NCBI GenBank assembly: GCA_964543235.1
Contig: CAZIXE010000058.1
Coordinates: 1 to 22,867 of the forward strand
DNA: 22,867 bases
Reading direction: 5' to 3'
Origin: JANMMJ01 sp964543235
GTDB taxonomy: Bacteria > Pseudomonadota > Alphaproteobacteria > Rhizobiales > Aestuariivirgaceae
Under the pieces are notes generated by a model that searched no databases, was not told the origin of the DNA, and was given only the letters and a program-made list of their open reading frames with translations. Below are positions 1-7,113 of the stretch, piece after piece (positions within the stretch are counted from its first letter, which is position 1; every line of letters starts with the position of its first letter). The translations under genes were made by a program, and so were the position numbers.

Positions 1-1702
1 GCTGGTCGACGCCGTCGGTCAGCAGGCCGCCCTGGTCGAAGCCGACATAGCCCGGAGGCGCGCCGATCAGCCGCGATACCGAGTGACGTTCCATATATTC
101 CGACATGTCGAAGCGCAGCATCTCGACCCCCAGCACTTCGGCGAGGCGCTTGGCCACTTCCGTCTTGCCGACTCCGGTTGGTCCCGAGAAGAGATAACAG
201 CCGATTGGTTTTTCCGGCTCGCGCAAGCCGGCACGGGCCAGCTTGATGGCCGAGGCCAGGGCGTCGATGGCCCGGTCCTGGCCAAAGACCAGCCGCCTCA
301 GTTCCTTGCTCAGGTCTTTGAGCACGGTGGCATCGTCCTTGGAGACGGTCTTGGCCGGGATGCGCGCCATCGTCGCGATGGTTTCCTCGATCTCGGAAAC
401 CCCAATTACCTGCTTGCGCTTGTCCTCCGGGAGCAGCATCAGCGACGCGCCGGTTTCGTCAATGACGTCAATGGCCTTGTCCGGAAGCTTCCGGTCGCTC
501 ATGTAGCGGGCTGACAGCTGCACGGCCTGCTCGATGGCGTCATCGGTGTAGCGGACCTTGTGATACTCCTCGTAATAGGGCTTGAGCCCCTTCAGAATGG
601 CGATGGCATCGGGGATCGATGGTTCATTGACATCGATCTTCTGGAAGCGGCGCACCAGCGCCCGATCCTTTTCGAAGTGCTGGCGGTATTCCTTGTAGGT
701 TGTCGACCCGATGCAGCGCAGCGTTCCCGAGGCCAGGGCCGGCTTCAGCAGGTTGGATGCATCCATGGCGCCGCCGCTGGTAGCGCCGGCGCCGATCACC
801 GTGTGGATCTCATCGACGAACAGGATGGCACCGGGGATGCGTTCGATTTCCTTCATCACCGCCTTGAGCCGTTCTTCGAAATCGCCGCGATAGCGCGTTC
901 CGGCGAGAAGCGCGCCCATGTCGAGCTGGAATATCGTTGCATCCTTGAGGACCGGCGGCACCTCGTCATTGACAATCTTGCGCGCAAGTCCTTCGGCGAT
1001 TGCCGTCTTGCCGACCCCGGGATCGCCCACGAACAGCGGATTGTTTTTCTGCCGGCGGCAGAGAATCTGGATGGTGCGCCGCACCTCGGCCTCGCGGCCG
1101 ATCAACGGATCGATGCGGCCGTCGAGCGCCTTCTTGTTCAAGTTGACACAGTAGGCTTCGAGCACATCGGCTTCGGATTTCTTCTTGCCTTCGCCCTGCT
1201 CGCCGTCGCCGGAGTGTTGGTCCTGTTCGACACCGCGGGCGACCCGCGGCTCCGACAGGCCGGGACGCTTGGCAACTCCGTGCGAAATGTAGTTCACGGC
1301 ATCGTAGCGCGTCATGTCCTGCTCCTGCAGGAAATAGGCCGCATGACTTTCGCGTTCCGCAAAGATGGCCACCAGGACGTTGGCGCCTGTCACCTCTTCG
1401 CGGCCCGACGACTGCACATGGATCACCGCGCGCTGGATCACCCGCTGAAAGCCGGCGGTCGGCTTCGATTCCTCGCCGTGCGTGGCGACAAGATTCATGA
1501 GTTCGCTGTCGATGTAGCCTTCAAGGGAGCGGCGCAGTACGTCAAGATCGACACTGCAGGCACGCATGACGGCGGCTGCATCCTTGTCGTCGATCAGGGC
1601 CAGCAGCAGGTGCTCGAGCGTTGCGTATTCATGGTGCCGCTCATTGGCCAGTGCCAGGGCCCGGTGAAGCGCTTTTTCGAGGCTGCGTGAGAAGGTGGGC
1701 AA
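1..1702 (-). CDS. clpA: ATP-dependent Clp protease ATP-binding subunit ClpA (C-terminus beyond window)
   Basis: Cytoplasmic AAA+ unfoldase that feeds substrates to ClpP. The visible 567 codons contain the Clp N-domain (about residues 1-145), the first AAA+ module with Walker A GDPGVGKT (226-233) and Walker B VDEIH (Asp297-Glu298), and the start of the second AAA+ module with Walker A GPTGVGKT (507-514). The family is usually about 750-820 residues, so roughly 200 C-terminal residues lie off the left edge. The start is a TTG giving MPTFSRSLEKALHRAL. It is chosen because that is the expected ClpA N-terminus and because a GGAG lies 6 nt upstream. That GGAG shares bases with the clpS stop (TAGGAG), so clpS and clpA are probably translationally coupled. 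The gap to clpS is 9 nt. Confidence 0.96.
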   Translation of the reverse strand, partial: MPTFSRSLEKALHRALALANERHHEYATLEHLLLALIDDKDAAAVMRACSVDLDVLRRSLEGYIDSELMNLVATHGEESKPTAGFQRVIQRAVIHVQSSGREEVTGANVLVAIFAERESHAAYFLQEQDMTRYDAVNYISHGVAKRPGLSEPRVARGVEQDQHSGDGEQGEGKKKSEADVLEAYCVNLNKKALDGRIDPLIGREAEVRRTIQILCRRQKNNPLFVGDPGVGKTAIAEGLARKIVNDEVPPVLKDATIFQLDMGALLAGTRYRGDFEERLKAVMKEIERIPGAILFVDEIHTVIGAGATSGGAMDASNLLKPALASGTLRCIGSTTYKEYRQHFEKDRALVRRFQKIDVNEPSIPDAIAILKGLKPYYEEYHKVRYTDDAIEQAVQLSARYMSDRKLPDKAIDVIDETGASLMLLPEDKRKQVIGVSEIEETIATMARIPAKTVSKDDATVLKDLSKELRRLVFGQDRAIDALASAIKLARAGLREPEKPIGCYLFSGPTGVGKTEVAKRLAEVLGVEMLRFDMSEYMERHSVSRLIGAPPGYVGFDQGGLLTDGVDQ

Positions 1703-1711
1703 CGCGGACTC

Positions 1712-2035
1712 CTATTCCTTTTCCATGGTGCACTGTAGCGGATGTTGGTGCTTGCGTGCAAAGTCCATCACCTGGGTGACCTTGGTCTCGGCGACTTCGA
1801 AGGTGTAGACGCCGCAGATGCCGACACCCTTCTGATGGACATGCAGCATGATCCGCGTCGCCTCCTCGCGGCCCTTGGCAAAGAAGCGTTCGAGCACATG
1901 CACCACGAACTCCATCGGCGTATAGTCGTCATTGAGCAGCAAGACCTTGTACATTGACGGCTTCTTCGTCTTCGGAGCCGTCTTTACGATGACGCCCGTC
2001 TGGCCGTGGTCGCGATTGCGGTTTCCGTCACGCAT
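1712..2035 (-). CDS. clpS: ATP-dependent Clp protease adaptor ClpS
   Basis: Adaptor that binds the ClpA N-domain and delivers N-degron substrates. The product has 107 residues: a short polar, poorly conserved N-terminus, then the ClpS core with LLNDDYTPMEFVVHVLE, a region resembling MLHVHQKGVGICGVYTFEVAETK, and QVMDFARKHQHPLQC near the C-terminus. The Asn-Asp-Asp and Met/His residues that form the N-degron pocket are present. The start at MRDGN gives the usual family length. No Shine-Dalgarno sequence is visible before it, and a TATAAT lies 10 nt upstream, so the message may have almost no 5' leader. An in-frame reading extends far upstream, but it runs through the phasin terminator and is not coding. 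Confidence 0.95.
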   Translation of the reverse strand: MRDGNRNRDHGQTGVIVKTAPKTKKPSMYKVLLLNDDYTPMEFVVHVLERFFAKGREEATRIMLHVHQKGVGICGVYTFEVAETKVTQVMDFARKHQHPLQCTMEKE

Positions 2036-2045
2036 GGCAATCGCA

Positions 2046-2051
2046 ATTATA
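2046..2051 (-). promoter_or_regulatory. Candidate -10 box of clpS promoter
   Basis: A perfect TATAAT on the minus strand ends 10 nt before the clpS ATG. A transcript starting 6-8 nt downstream would have a 2-4 nt leader. The -35 region 17 nt upstream (CCCATT) is poor, so promoter activity is only suggested. Confidence 0.4.
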
Positions 2052-2122
2052 TATGGTTTTTTGGCGGGAATGGGAGATGGATTTGCAGGTAGGCTTTGCG
2101 AATGCCTATCCTGCCGAAAAGA

Positions 2123-2153
2123 AGAAGGCCCGGAACCTGGTTCCGGGCCTTCT
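2123..2153 (-). terminator. Rho-independent terminator of the phasin gene
   Basis: A perfect 14-bp inverted repeat (AGAAGGCCCGGAAC / GTTCCGGGCCTTCT) with a 3-nt loop. On the minus strand it is followed by the T-rich stretch TCTTTTC. It lies about 20 nt past the phasin stop and separates phasin transcription from clpS-clpA. Confidence 0.88.
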
Positions 2154-2174
2154 GCAATTGACTGGAAACGCGAC

Positions 2175-2519
2175 TTACTTCGGCGCCTTGATGCCGAACT
2201 CGGCAAACTTCGCCTCGAACGGCTTGTAGGCGTCCTTGGCGGCAGCAATGTAAAGCTCGCCGATCTTGTTCATCTGGCCGACAAAGGAGTCATAAGCTTC
2301 TTTGGCATAGCTCTGCTGAACCTCGAAAACCTTGTCGAGGCTCTTGGCCTGGGCTGCCTGCTCGAAGGCCTGGCTGCCCTTCTCGAAAGACTTGCGCGAA
2401 AAGTCGCTGGCCTCGGCAGCAATGGCCTGCATGCCCTTGGTCAGGGCCGCGGCGGACGCAACGTAAGCGTCGAAGCTGTCTTTGCCAAACGACTGAAAAT
2501 CCTCGAATGACTTCATCAT
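2175..2519 (-). CDS. phaP: Phasin family protein (polyhydroxyalkanoate granule-associated)
   Basis: Small amphipathic helical protein that coats polyhydroxyalkanoate granules in the cytoplasm. The 114 residues are almost entirely predicted helix, rich in Ala, Lys, Glu and Phe. They start MMKSFEDFQSFGKDSFDAYV, run through a Phasin_2-type region (SRKSFEKGSQAFEQAAQA, VFEVQQSYAKEAYDSFVGQ), and end EFGIKAPK. The first ATG of the ATGATG pair is chosen because a GGAG lies 7 nt upstream. The gene is monocistronic, with its own near-consensus promoter upstream and a strong terminator downstream. A TGC/GCA palindrome upstream suggests control by a PhaR-type repressor. No PHA synthase or depolymerase is in the window. 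The assignment rests on family resemblance and length; the granule role is inferred. Confidence 0.88.
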   Translation of the reverse strand: MMKSFEDFQSFGKDSFDAYVASAAALTKGMQAIAAEASDFSRKSFEKGSQAFEQAAQAKSLDKVFEVQQSYAKEAYDSFVGQMNKIGELYIAAAKDAYKPFEAKFAEFGIKAPK

Positions 2520-2564
2520 AGTCTGTCTCCATGCCTCTAGCGGCTAGCACTATTGCTGAAAAGC

Positions 2565-2593
2565 CATATATGCGGTGCAACATGAACTGTCAA
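2565..2593 (-). promoter_or_regulatory. Phasin promoter (sigma70-type)
   Basis: On the minus strand the -35 box is a perfect TTGACA (2588-2593). It is separated by exactly 17 nt from the -10 box TATATG (2565-2570). The predicted start near 2558 leaves a leader of about 38 nt with GGAG before the ATG. It is one of the two best promoters in the window. Confidence 0.75.
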
Positions 2594-2601
2594 GAAAGTT
2601 T

Positions 2602-2612
2602 TTGCATTGCAA
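2602..2612. promoter_or_regulatory. Candidate PhaR-like operator upstream of phasin
   Basis: The palindrome TTGCATTGCAA (TTGCA-n-TGCAA) lies just upstream of the phasin -35 box. A second, imperfect TGC/GCA element, TGCGGTGCAA (2571-2580), lies inside the -35/-10 spacer. PhaR repressors that sense PHA bind TGC/GCA-rich sites at phasin promoters. The match is by sequence character only. Confidence 0.4.
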
Positions 2613-2791
2613 CATAATACAAATGGGGTATTGAGGGGGCGGACGAATCCGGCGTTTACCACCCAGTAAGTGCATGGCACCGAAAATATGCTCCGGGGGA
2701 TGGGTGGTCGAGGCATTAAGCCTCAACGCGGGACGGCGGTCCCTTGGCGAGCAGGGAGCCCGATCGGCGGGCGCTAAGTGAGGATTGGGTG
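2613..2791. other. Intergenic region upstream of the carboxypeptidase
   Basis: No gene is seen here. On the plus strand it carries two small hairpins in the probable leader of the downstream gene: GAGGC-ATTAA-GCCTC (2710-2724) and GGGAC-GGCG-GTCCC (2730-2743). Neither has a T-tract, so neither looks like a terminator. No convincing plus-strand promoter was found, although an AT-rich patch (AAAATATG, near 2684) could hold a -10 box. A TTG-initiated in-frame extension from 2744 is possible but has no ribosome binding site. Confidence 0.4.
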
Positions 2792-4198
2792 ATGCATCTG
2801 GCAGGCACGGCGGGCCTTCGCGAGTCATTCTGTTTTCGAAGCTTCTGTCGCCTGATGCTGGTTGCATTGGTCATTGCCCTCGCCACAGCCGTGGTGGGAC
2901 CGGCAAGCGCGCTGGCCAAGCCCAGATTTTCGGCCATCGCCGTCGATGCAAGGACCGGCAATGTGCTGTTTTCCCGCGACGCCGATGGCATCCGCCATCC
3001 CGCTTCACTCACCAAGGTGATGACCCTCTACCTCTTGTTTGAGGATCTGACCGCCGGCCGGCTCAAGCTTGATTCGCCGCTGCGCGTTTCCAAACGGGCG
3101 GCAGGCATGGCCCCTTCCAAGCTGGGCCTCAAGCCGGGCTCGAGCATCACCGTCGACCAGGCCATCCGTGCCCTGGTGACGAAGTCGGCCAACGACGTTG
3201 CCGCTACGGTCGCCGAGAATTTGGGCGGCAGCGAATCGGCTTTCGCGACCCGCATGACCAGCACCGCCAGGCGCCTTGGCATGAGCCGTACCGTCTTCCG
3301 CAACGCGTCCGGCCTGCCGGATCCGGCACAGGTCACAACCGCGCGCGACATGGCAACCCTCAGCCTGCGTATCCAGCGCGACTTTCCGAAGTACTATCCC
3401 TACTTCAAGATCACTGCCTTCAACTTCAAGGGCCGGGTCATCCGCACCCATAACCGCTTGCTTGGCCGCTTCGCCGGCACCGATGGCATCAAGACCGGTT
3501 ACATTCGCGCCTCCGGATTCAATCTGACGACGTCGGCGCAACGCGGCAGCAAGCGCATCGTTGGCGTGGTCATGGGATCGCAGTCGGCATCCGCGCGCAA
3601 CAACTACATGATGGCCATGCTCGATCAGGCCTTCCCGAAATGCAAGGACGGCAACGCCATTGTGGCTGCGATCAGCGGCGGCACAAAAGCGCTGGCTGCA
3701 GAGGCCGATCAACCAGCCGCCAGCCCGGTCACCGAGCGGCTGAAAAAGGGCAAGACCGTGAGCGCATCACCCAGACCGGCCGAGTCATCACCGATGGTCG
3801 AGGAAGTGGGCGACGCCGAGCCTTCAATCGGCGAGGATGAGCAGACGGCGCTGGGAGCCATGCTTGACGAGGACACGGCTGAGGCGACACCGCTGCCCCC
3901 GCCGGCCGGCAAGATTCCATTTGAGGTCAAGACCGCCAACGCGGCGGCCGAAGGCTGGCATATCCAGGTCGCGGCATCGCCCAGCAAGGACGATGCCATC
4001 AGTCAGATCAGCAAGGCGCGCCAGTCGGCGGCCCGACTTCTGGCCGACAAGCAGGCGATCACCATTGAGGTGCAGGCTGGCAGCGGGACCATGTACCGGG
4101 CGCGCTTCATCGGCTTCAGTGAACGCACTGCCAGCCAGGCCTGCCGCTCCCTCAAGGCGAAAGGGCTCGACTGCCTGGTGCTGGCGCCTCAGGGTTGA
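2792..4198 (+). CDS. D-alanyl-D-alanine carboxypeptidase (peptidase S11) with C-terminal SPOR domain
   Basis: Periplasmic penicillin-binding protein that trims the terminal D-Ala from peptidoglycan pentapeptides. In order: a signal peptide ending near GPASALA-KP (about residue 42); the S11 catalytic domain with SLTK (catalytic Ser72, Lys75), SAN (132-134) and KTG (234-236); a low-complexity Pro/Ala/Glu linker (about 300-385); and a SPOR-like peptidoglycan-binding domain (388-466) beginning GWHIQVAAS and containing YRARFIGF and C-X(8-9)-C near the end. The total is 468 residues. The ATG at 2792 is preferred over the upstream TTG because GAGG lies 8 nt before it. The SPOR domain should direct the enzyme to denuded glycan at the septum. 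The 3' end overlaps the convergent J-domain gene by 10 bp, leaving no room for a terminator between them. Confidence 0.94.
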   Translation: MHLAGTAGLRESFCFRSFCRLMLVALVIALATAVVGPASALAKPRFSAIAVDARTGNVLFSRDADGIRHPASLTKVMTLYLLFEDLTAGRLKLDSPLRVSKRAAGMAPSKLGLKPGSSITVDQAIRALVTKSANDVAATVAENLGGSESAFATRMTSTARRLGMSRTVFRNASGLPDPAQVTTARDMATLSLRIQRDFPKYYPYFKITAFNFKGRVIRTHNRLLGRFAGTDGIKTGYIRASGFNLTTSAQRGSKRIVGVVMGSQSASARNNYMMAMLDQAFPKCKDGNAIVAAISGGTKALAAEADQPAASPVTERLKKGKTVSASPRPAESSPMVEEVGDAEPSIGEDEQTALGAMLDEDTAEATPLPPPAGKIPFEVKTANAAAEGWHIQVAASPSKDDAISQISKARQSAARLLADKQAITIEVQAGSGTMYRARFIGFSERTASQACRSLKAKGLDCLVLAPQG

Positions 4199-4893
4199 AG
4201 CAGGACATCCTTGGCCTGGTTGATCTTCGCCGCGAGATAATCGGAACCGCCGCGGTCCGGGTGGAATTCCTTCATCAGGCGGCGGTGGGCCTTGCGGACT
4301 TCCTCTTCCTTGGCGCCAGGTTTCAGACCCAGAACCGCGTAGGCCTCCTCCTTTGACATCTGTGCCGCTGCGCGGGGGTCGCGCCGTTCACCGGCACCAT
4401 TGCCAGGCCAGGCCTCGCGCCAGCCGGCGCGGTTGCGGTCGAGCCAGGCCTCGAGCAGGGCAAGGCTCTGATCGGAACTCGCCGCACAGTCCTGATGGAA
4501 TCTCCTCAGTTCCCCATCAGACAGTCCGGACAGGACCCGGCCGGCCAGCGGTCCAGTCTTGACGGTGCCGTCCATCCGGCCCGTGTCGTGATCGAGTTCC
4601 ATCGCCAGCAAGGCTGTTTCGACCCGCGAGCGCTGGCCAGGCGAACGGCCACTCCAGTTGAAGCCACCCGGGAAACCGGTCGAGAGGCCGTAGAGTCCCG
4701 CCCCCACGAAAAACAACGGTACGGCGGCGCTGAAAGCCCCGCGCATGGCCAGGAACGCGGCAACCGCCATGAGCGCGGCGCCGCCCAGTTTGCGGACCAG
4801 GATCGCCACTTGGCTGGCCGGCGTCGTGGCGAACTTGCGCAGCAGCCAATAGGCTCCGACAAGCAACACGGCGGCGAAGATCAGATTCTGCAT
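4189..4893 (-). CDS. Membrane-anchored J-domain (DnaJ-like) protein
   Basis: Probable inner-membrane co-chaperone that would recruit DnaK. The 234 residues begin with two or three hydrophobic segments: LIFAAVLLVGAYWLL (about 4-18), then AALMAVAAFLAM and AAVPLFFVGAGLYGL (about 39-71). A variable cytoplasmic middle region with acidic and Trp-rich stretches (LELDHDTGRMDG-like, AWLDRNRAGWREAWPG) follows. A C-terminal J domain (about 176-234) carries the HPD signature at 211-213. The start is chosen at MQNLIF because GAGAGG lies just upstream. It follows the VWA gene by 7 nt and is probably co-transcribed with it. The layout of membrane anchor first and J domain last resembles TIM14/Pam18-type and rhizobial DnaJ-like proteins. 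The partner pathway is unknown. Confidence 0.85.
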   Translation of the reverse strand: MQNLIFAAVLLVGAYWLLRKFATTPASQVAILVRKLGGAALMAVAAFLAMRGAFSAAVPLFFVGAGLYGLSTGFPGGFNWSGRSPGQRSRVETALLAMELDHDTGRMDGTVKTGPLAGRVLSGLSDGELRRFHQDCAASSDQSLALLEAWLDRNRAGWREAWPGNGAGERRDPRAAAQMSKEEAYAVLGLKPGAKEEEVRKAHRRLMKEFHPDRGGSDYLAAKINQAKDVLLQP

Positions 4894-4900
4894 TGTCCTC

Positions 4901-5623
4901 TCAGGCGAGTTTTTCCAGGAGCAGGCGGGCGCTGCCGCCGCGCTGCTCGGAAAGATCCGCGAGCGCCGCTCGGCCGCCAGCTGCATAGACCGCGACCGCA
5001 GAGAGCAGTTCGCGCAGCATGCGCGCCGATGTGGCATCGAGCCTGAACCAGGCACCGCCTGTCAGCCGGGCGATCTCGCGGAAACCCTGCTCGACGAGCG
5101 GATCGCTGCCCTCCTGGAACATGAACAACGGTAGGCCCATCATGCCGATCTCGCCCGCCTTCTGGCACAGCCGGTCGATGCTCTCCTCCAGGGCATCGCC
5201 AACATAGACAGCGGCATTGACCTTCTCGCGGCCCGACTCGGCTATCACATGGGACAGCACCCGGCCGATCTGGGTGTTACCACCGCGGCACTCGACAGCA
5301 GTCATAAGCTGGGCGAGCGCCTGCGGTTCGCTTACCCAGCGCGAGGCCCGGCATTCCCGGAATCCCCGAAAGTAGACGAGTTGAACGTCGAGGCCTCCGA
5401 CGCGCTCGGTTTCTGCGAACATCTCAGACTGGATCTGCAGGGCCCTGTCCCAGGTCGGCTGCCGGCTCATGGTTGCATCCATGGCGAAGATCAGCCGGCC
5501 GCGTTTGCCTGCCGCATTACGGGCAGGCGCCATGGCACGCACCTGCTGCAGGAACGCACCAATGTCCGCCTCACTTGACACAGCGCCACCGGCCGTCCGG
5601 CTCGGAACCTTCGGATCAGCCAT
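4901..5623 (-). CDS. VWA domain-containing protein, function unknown
   Basis: The 240-residue soluble protein has a von Willebrand factor A-like fold. After about 40 residues the first strand RGRLIFAMDATMSRQPTWD carries a MIDAS-like motif D49-A-T51-M-S53, a DxTxS variant of DxSxS. A conserved Thr follows in RGGNTQIGRVL and an Asp in AAVYVGDALEE, completing the expected metal site. No signal peptide or membrane segment is visible. The start MADPKVP is chosen because AGGAGG lies about 8 nt upstream. It probably forms a two-gene unit with the J-domain gene 7 nt downstream. That context suggests assembly or protein quality control, but nothing in the sequence identifies a partner. Confidence 0.85.
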   Translation of the reverse strand: MADPKVPSRTAGGAVSSEADIGAFLQQVRAMAPARNAAGKRGRLIFAMDATMSRQPTWDRALQIQSEMFAETERVGGLDVQLVYFRGFRECRASRWVSEPQALAQLMTAVECRGGNTQIGRVLSHVIAESGREKVNAAVYVGDALEESIDRLCQKAGEIGMMGLPLFMFQEGSDPLVEQGFREIARLTGGAWFRLDATSARMLRELLSAVAVYAAGGRAALADLSEQRGGSARLLLEKLA

Positions 5624-5711
5624 GGGACGGTCCTCCTTCCAGACCGTGCCTTGAGATAGTGCGACAATTCCCTCTTCAAAGCAAATTTCACCGGGCCGTC
5701 CGGAGCTTTGC

Positions 5712-6452
5712 TCAGGCCTGGCCGCAAGCGTTGCGGAACTGCCGTACCGCCTCACCCATGCCCATGACCAGGGCATCCGCGGTAATGGCATGGCCGATCG
5801 AGACTTCGAGCAGGTTGGGCAAGGCCGCCACGAGTGGCGGCAGGTTGGCGCGGGTCAGATCGTGGCCGGCATTCAGGCCGATTCCCGCAGAAGCCGCCGC
5901 GCGTCCGGTCTGCACCACCTTGTCAAACTCGCCCTTCTGTTCGGCCGGGTCGAGCGCCCCCCCGTAGGGTCCGGTAAAGATTTCGACGCGGTCAGCCCCT
6001 ACCTCGCGGGCGAGATAGGGCAGTTCGGGCTCGGGATCGATGAACAGCGAAACGCGCATGCCGCCGGCCTTGAGCCTGGCAATCACGTCGGACAGGAATC
6101 CTTTATGCGCCGAGATGTTCCAGCCGTGATCGGAAGTCGCCTGGCGGATATCATCGGGCACCAGCGTAACCTGATCGGGCCGATTGGCTTCCACCAGAGT
6201 GACGAACAGGGCATCGGGATTGCCTTCGATGTTGTACTCCTTGCCAGGAAAGCTGCCCCGGATCAGATCGCGCAGCACCGGCACGTCGCTCTTGCGGATA
6301 TGGCGCTCGTCGGGCCTTGGGTGCACCGTCAGGCCATAGGCACCGGCAGCCAGCGCAATGCGGCCGATCTCCTCGACACTGGGCCAGGGGAGATTGCGAC
6401 GGTTGCGCAGAAAGGCGATCGCGTTGACATTGACTGATAGCTGACAGGCCAC
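5712..6452 (-). CDS. pdxJ: Pyridoxine 5'-phosphate synthase PdxJ
   Basis: Cytosolic TIM-barrel enzyme that condenses 1-deoxy-D-xylulose 5-phosphate with 3-amino-2-oxopropyl phosphate to give pyridoxine 5'-phosphate, the last ring-forming step of DXP-dependent vitamin B6 synthesis. The 246 residues contain the family blocks LSVNVNAIAFLRNRR (5-19), HPRPDERHI (44-52), EYNIEGN (72-78), a TLVEANRPDQVTLVPDD region, VEIFTGPYGG, LNAGHDLTRANLP and EVSIGHAITADALVMGMG, and so include the expected catalytic His and Glu positions. A GTG start giving MACQLSVN is chosen because GGAG lies 7 nt upstream and the N-terminus matches the family. The usual partner acpS is not adjacent. A 77-nt spacer separates it from ilvN. 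It would supply the PLP used by the TrpB2 encoded in the same window. Confidence 0.95.
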   Translation of the reverse strand: MACQLSVNVNAIAFLRNRRNLPWPSVEEIGRIALAAGAYGLTVHPRPDERHIRKSDVPVLRDLIRGSFPGKEYNIEGNPDALFVTLVEANRPDQVTLVPDDIRQATSDHGWNISAHKGFLSDVIARLKAGGMRVSLFIDPEPELPYLAREVGADRVEIFTGPYGGALDPAEQKGEFDKVVQTGRAAASAGIGLNAGHDLTRANLPPLVAALPNLLEVSIGHAITADALVMGMGEAVRQFRNACGQA

Positions 6453-6529
6453 TTTGCGTCTCCAGAATCGCACGAACCTTATCCCTGCCCGGCTCCCGCG
6501 ACCACAGCTTCGCCGGGTGGGACGGGGTC

Positions 6530-7093
6530 TCAGACCTTCATGGCCTCGGGACCGCGAGCAATGGCGGCAACGCCGGTGCGCGCCACCTCAACCAGGCCCA
6601 AAGGCACCATCAGCGTGATGAATTGCTCGATCTTGTCGGTTTTTCCGGTCAGCTCAAAGATGAAACTCTCGGTTGTCGCGTCGATGACTCTGGCCCGGAA
6701 AGCATCGGCAAGACGCAGGGCCTCAACTCGCTTCTCACCCTTGCCGGCCACTTTCACCATGGCCAGTTCCCGGGCGATGGCGTTGCCCATGACGGTCAGA
6801 TCGGCGACCGAATGCACCGGCACCATGCGTTCGAGCTGATGCTTGATCTGCTCGATGACATTCGGCGTGCCGGTCGTGACGATGGTGATGCGCGAAACAT
6901 GGGCTTCGTGTTCGGTTTCCGACACGGTGAGCGATTCGATATTGTAGCCGCGGCCGGAGAAGAGGCCGATAACCCGCGCCAGCACGCCCGGCTCGTTGTC
7001 GACGATCACCGCCAGCGTATGGGTTTCGGCGGGTTCCTTCTTGGCATCCATGAAATAGGCGGAGGCCGGTTGTGGTGTTGCTGTCATGTTCAT
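6530..7093 (-). CDS. ilvN: Acetolactate (acetohydroxyacid) synthase small regulatory subunit
   Basis: Regulatory subunit that confers valine feedback inhibition on the IlvB catalytic subunit in branched-chain amino-acid synthesis. The 187 residues show an N-terminal ACT domain beginning HTLAVIVDNEPGVLARVIGLFSGRGYNI (about 25-52), followed by SLTVSETE and the C-terminal domain with ELAMVKV and a RVIDATTESFIFELTG-like stretch. The length is slightly above the usual 160-175 because of a roughly 20-residue N-terminal extension before the ACT domain. The start is ATG 7093, with ATG 7087 as an alternative; only a weak G-rich stretch precedes it. Its normal operon partner ilvB is 2.3 kb upstream, separated by two accessory genes in the same orientation. 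Confidence 0.95.
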   Translation of the reverse strand: MNMTATPQPASAYFMDAKKEPAETHTLAVIVDNEPGVLARVIGLFSGRGYNIESLTVSETEHEAHVSRITIVTTGTPNVIEQIKHQLERMVPVHSVADLTVMGNAIARELAMVKVAGKGEKRVEALRLADAFRARVIDATTESFIFELTGKTDKIEQFITLMVPLGLVEVARTGVAAIARGPEAMKV

Positions 7094-7113
7094 GGCGTGT
7101 GGTCCCCTTGTCC

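Noticed and set aside
560..1690. Long plus-strand open frame (376 codons) over clpA
   Set aside because: It is antisense to conserved ClpA sequence, with no domain or ribosome binding site; GC-rich codons keep the opposite frame open.
2710..2743. Two small hairpins upstream of the carboxypeptidase as a riboswitch
   Set aside because: Five-base stems with no conserved riboswitch features; noted only as leader structure.
5624..5711. Possible promoter (TTGAAG ... TATCTC) before the VWA gene
   Set aside because: The spacing is 15 nt and both boxes are weak; co-transcription with pdxJ is equally likely.
6453..6529. CCCGGC...GCCGGG inverted repeat between ilvN and pdxJ
   Set aside because: Only 6 bp with an 18-nt loop and no T-tract; not convincing as a terminator.
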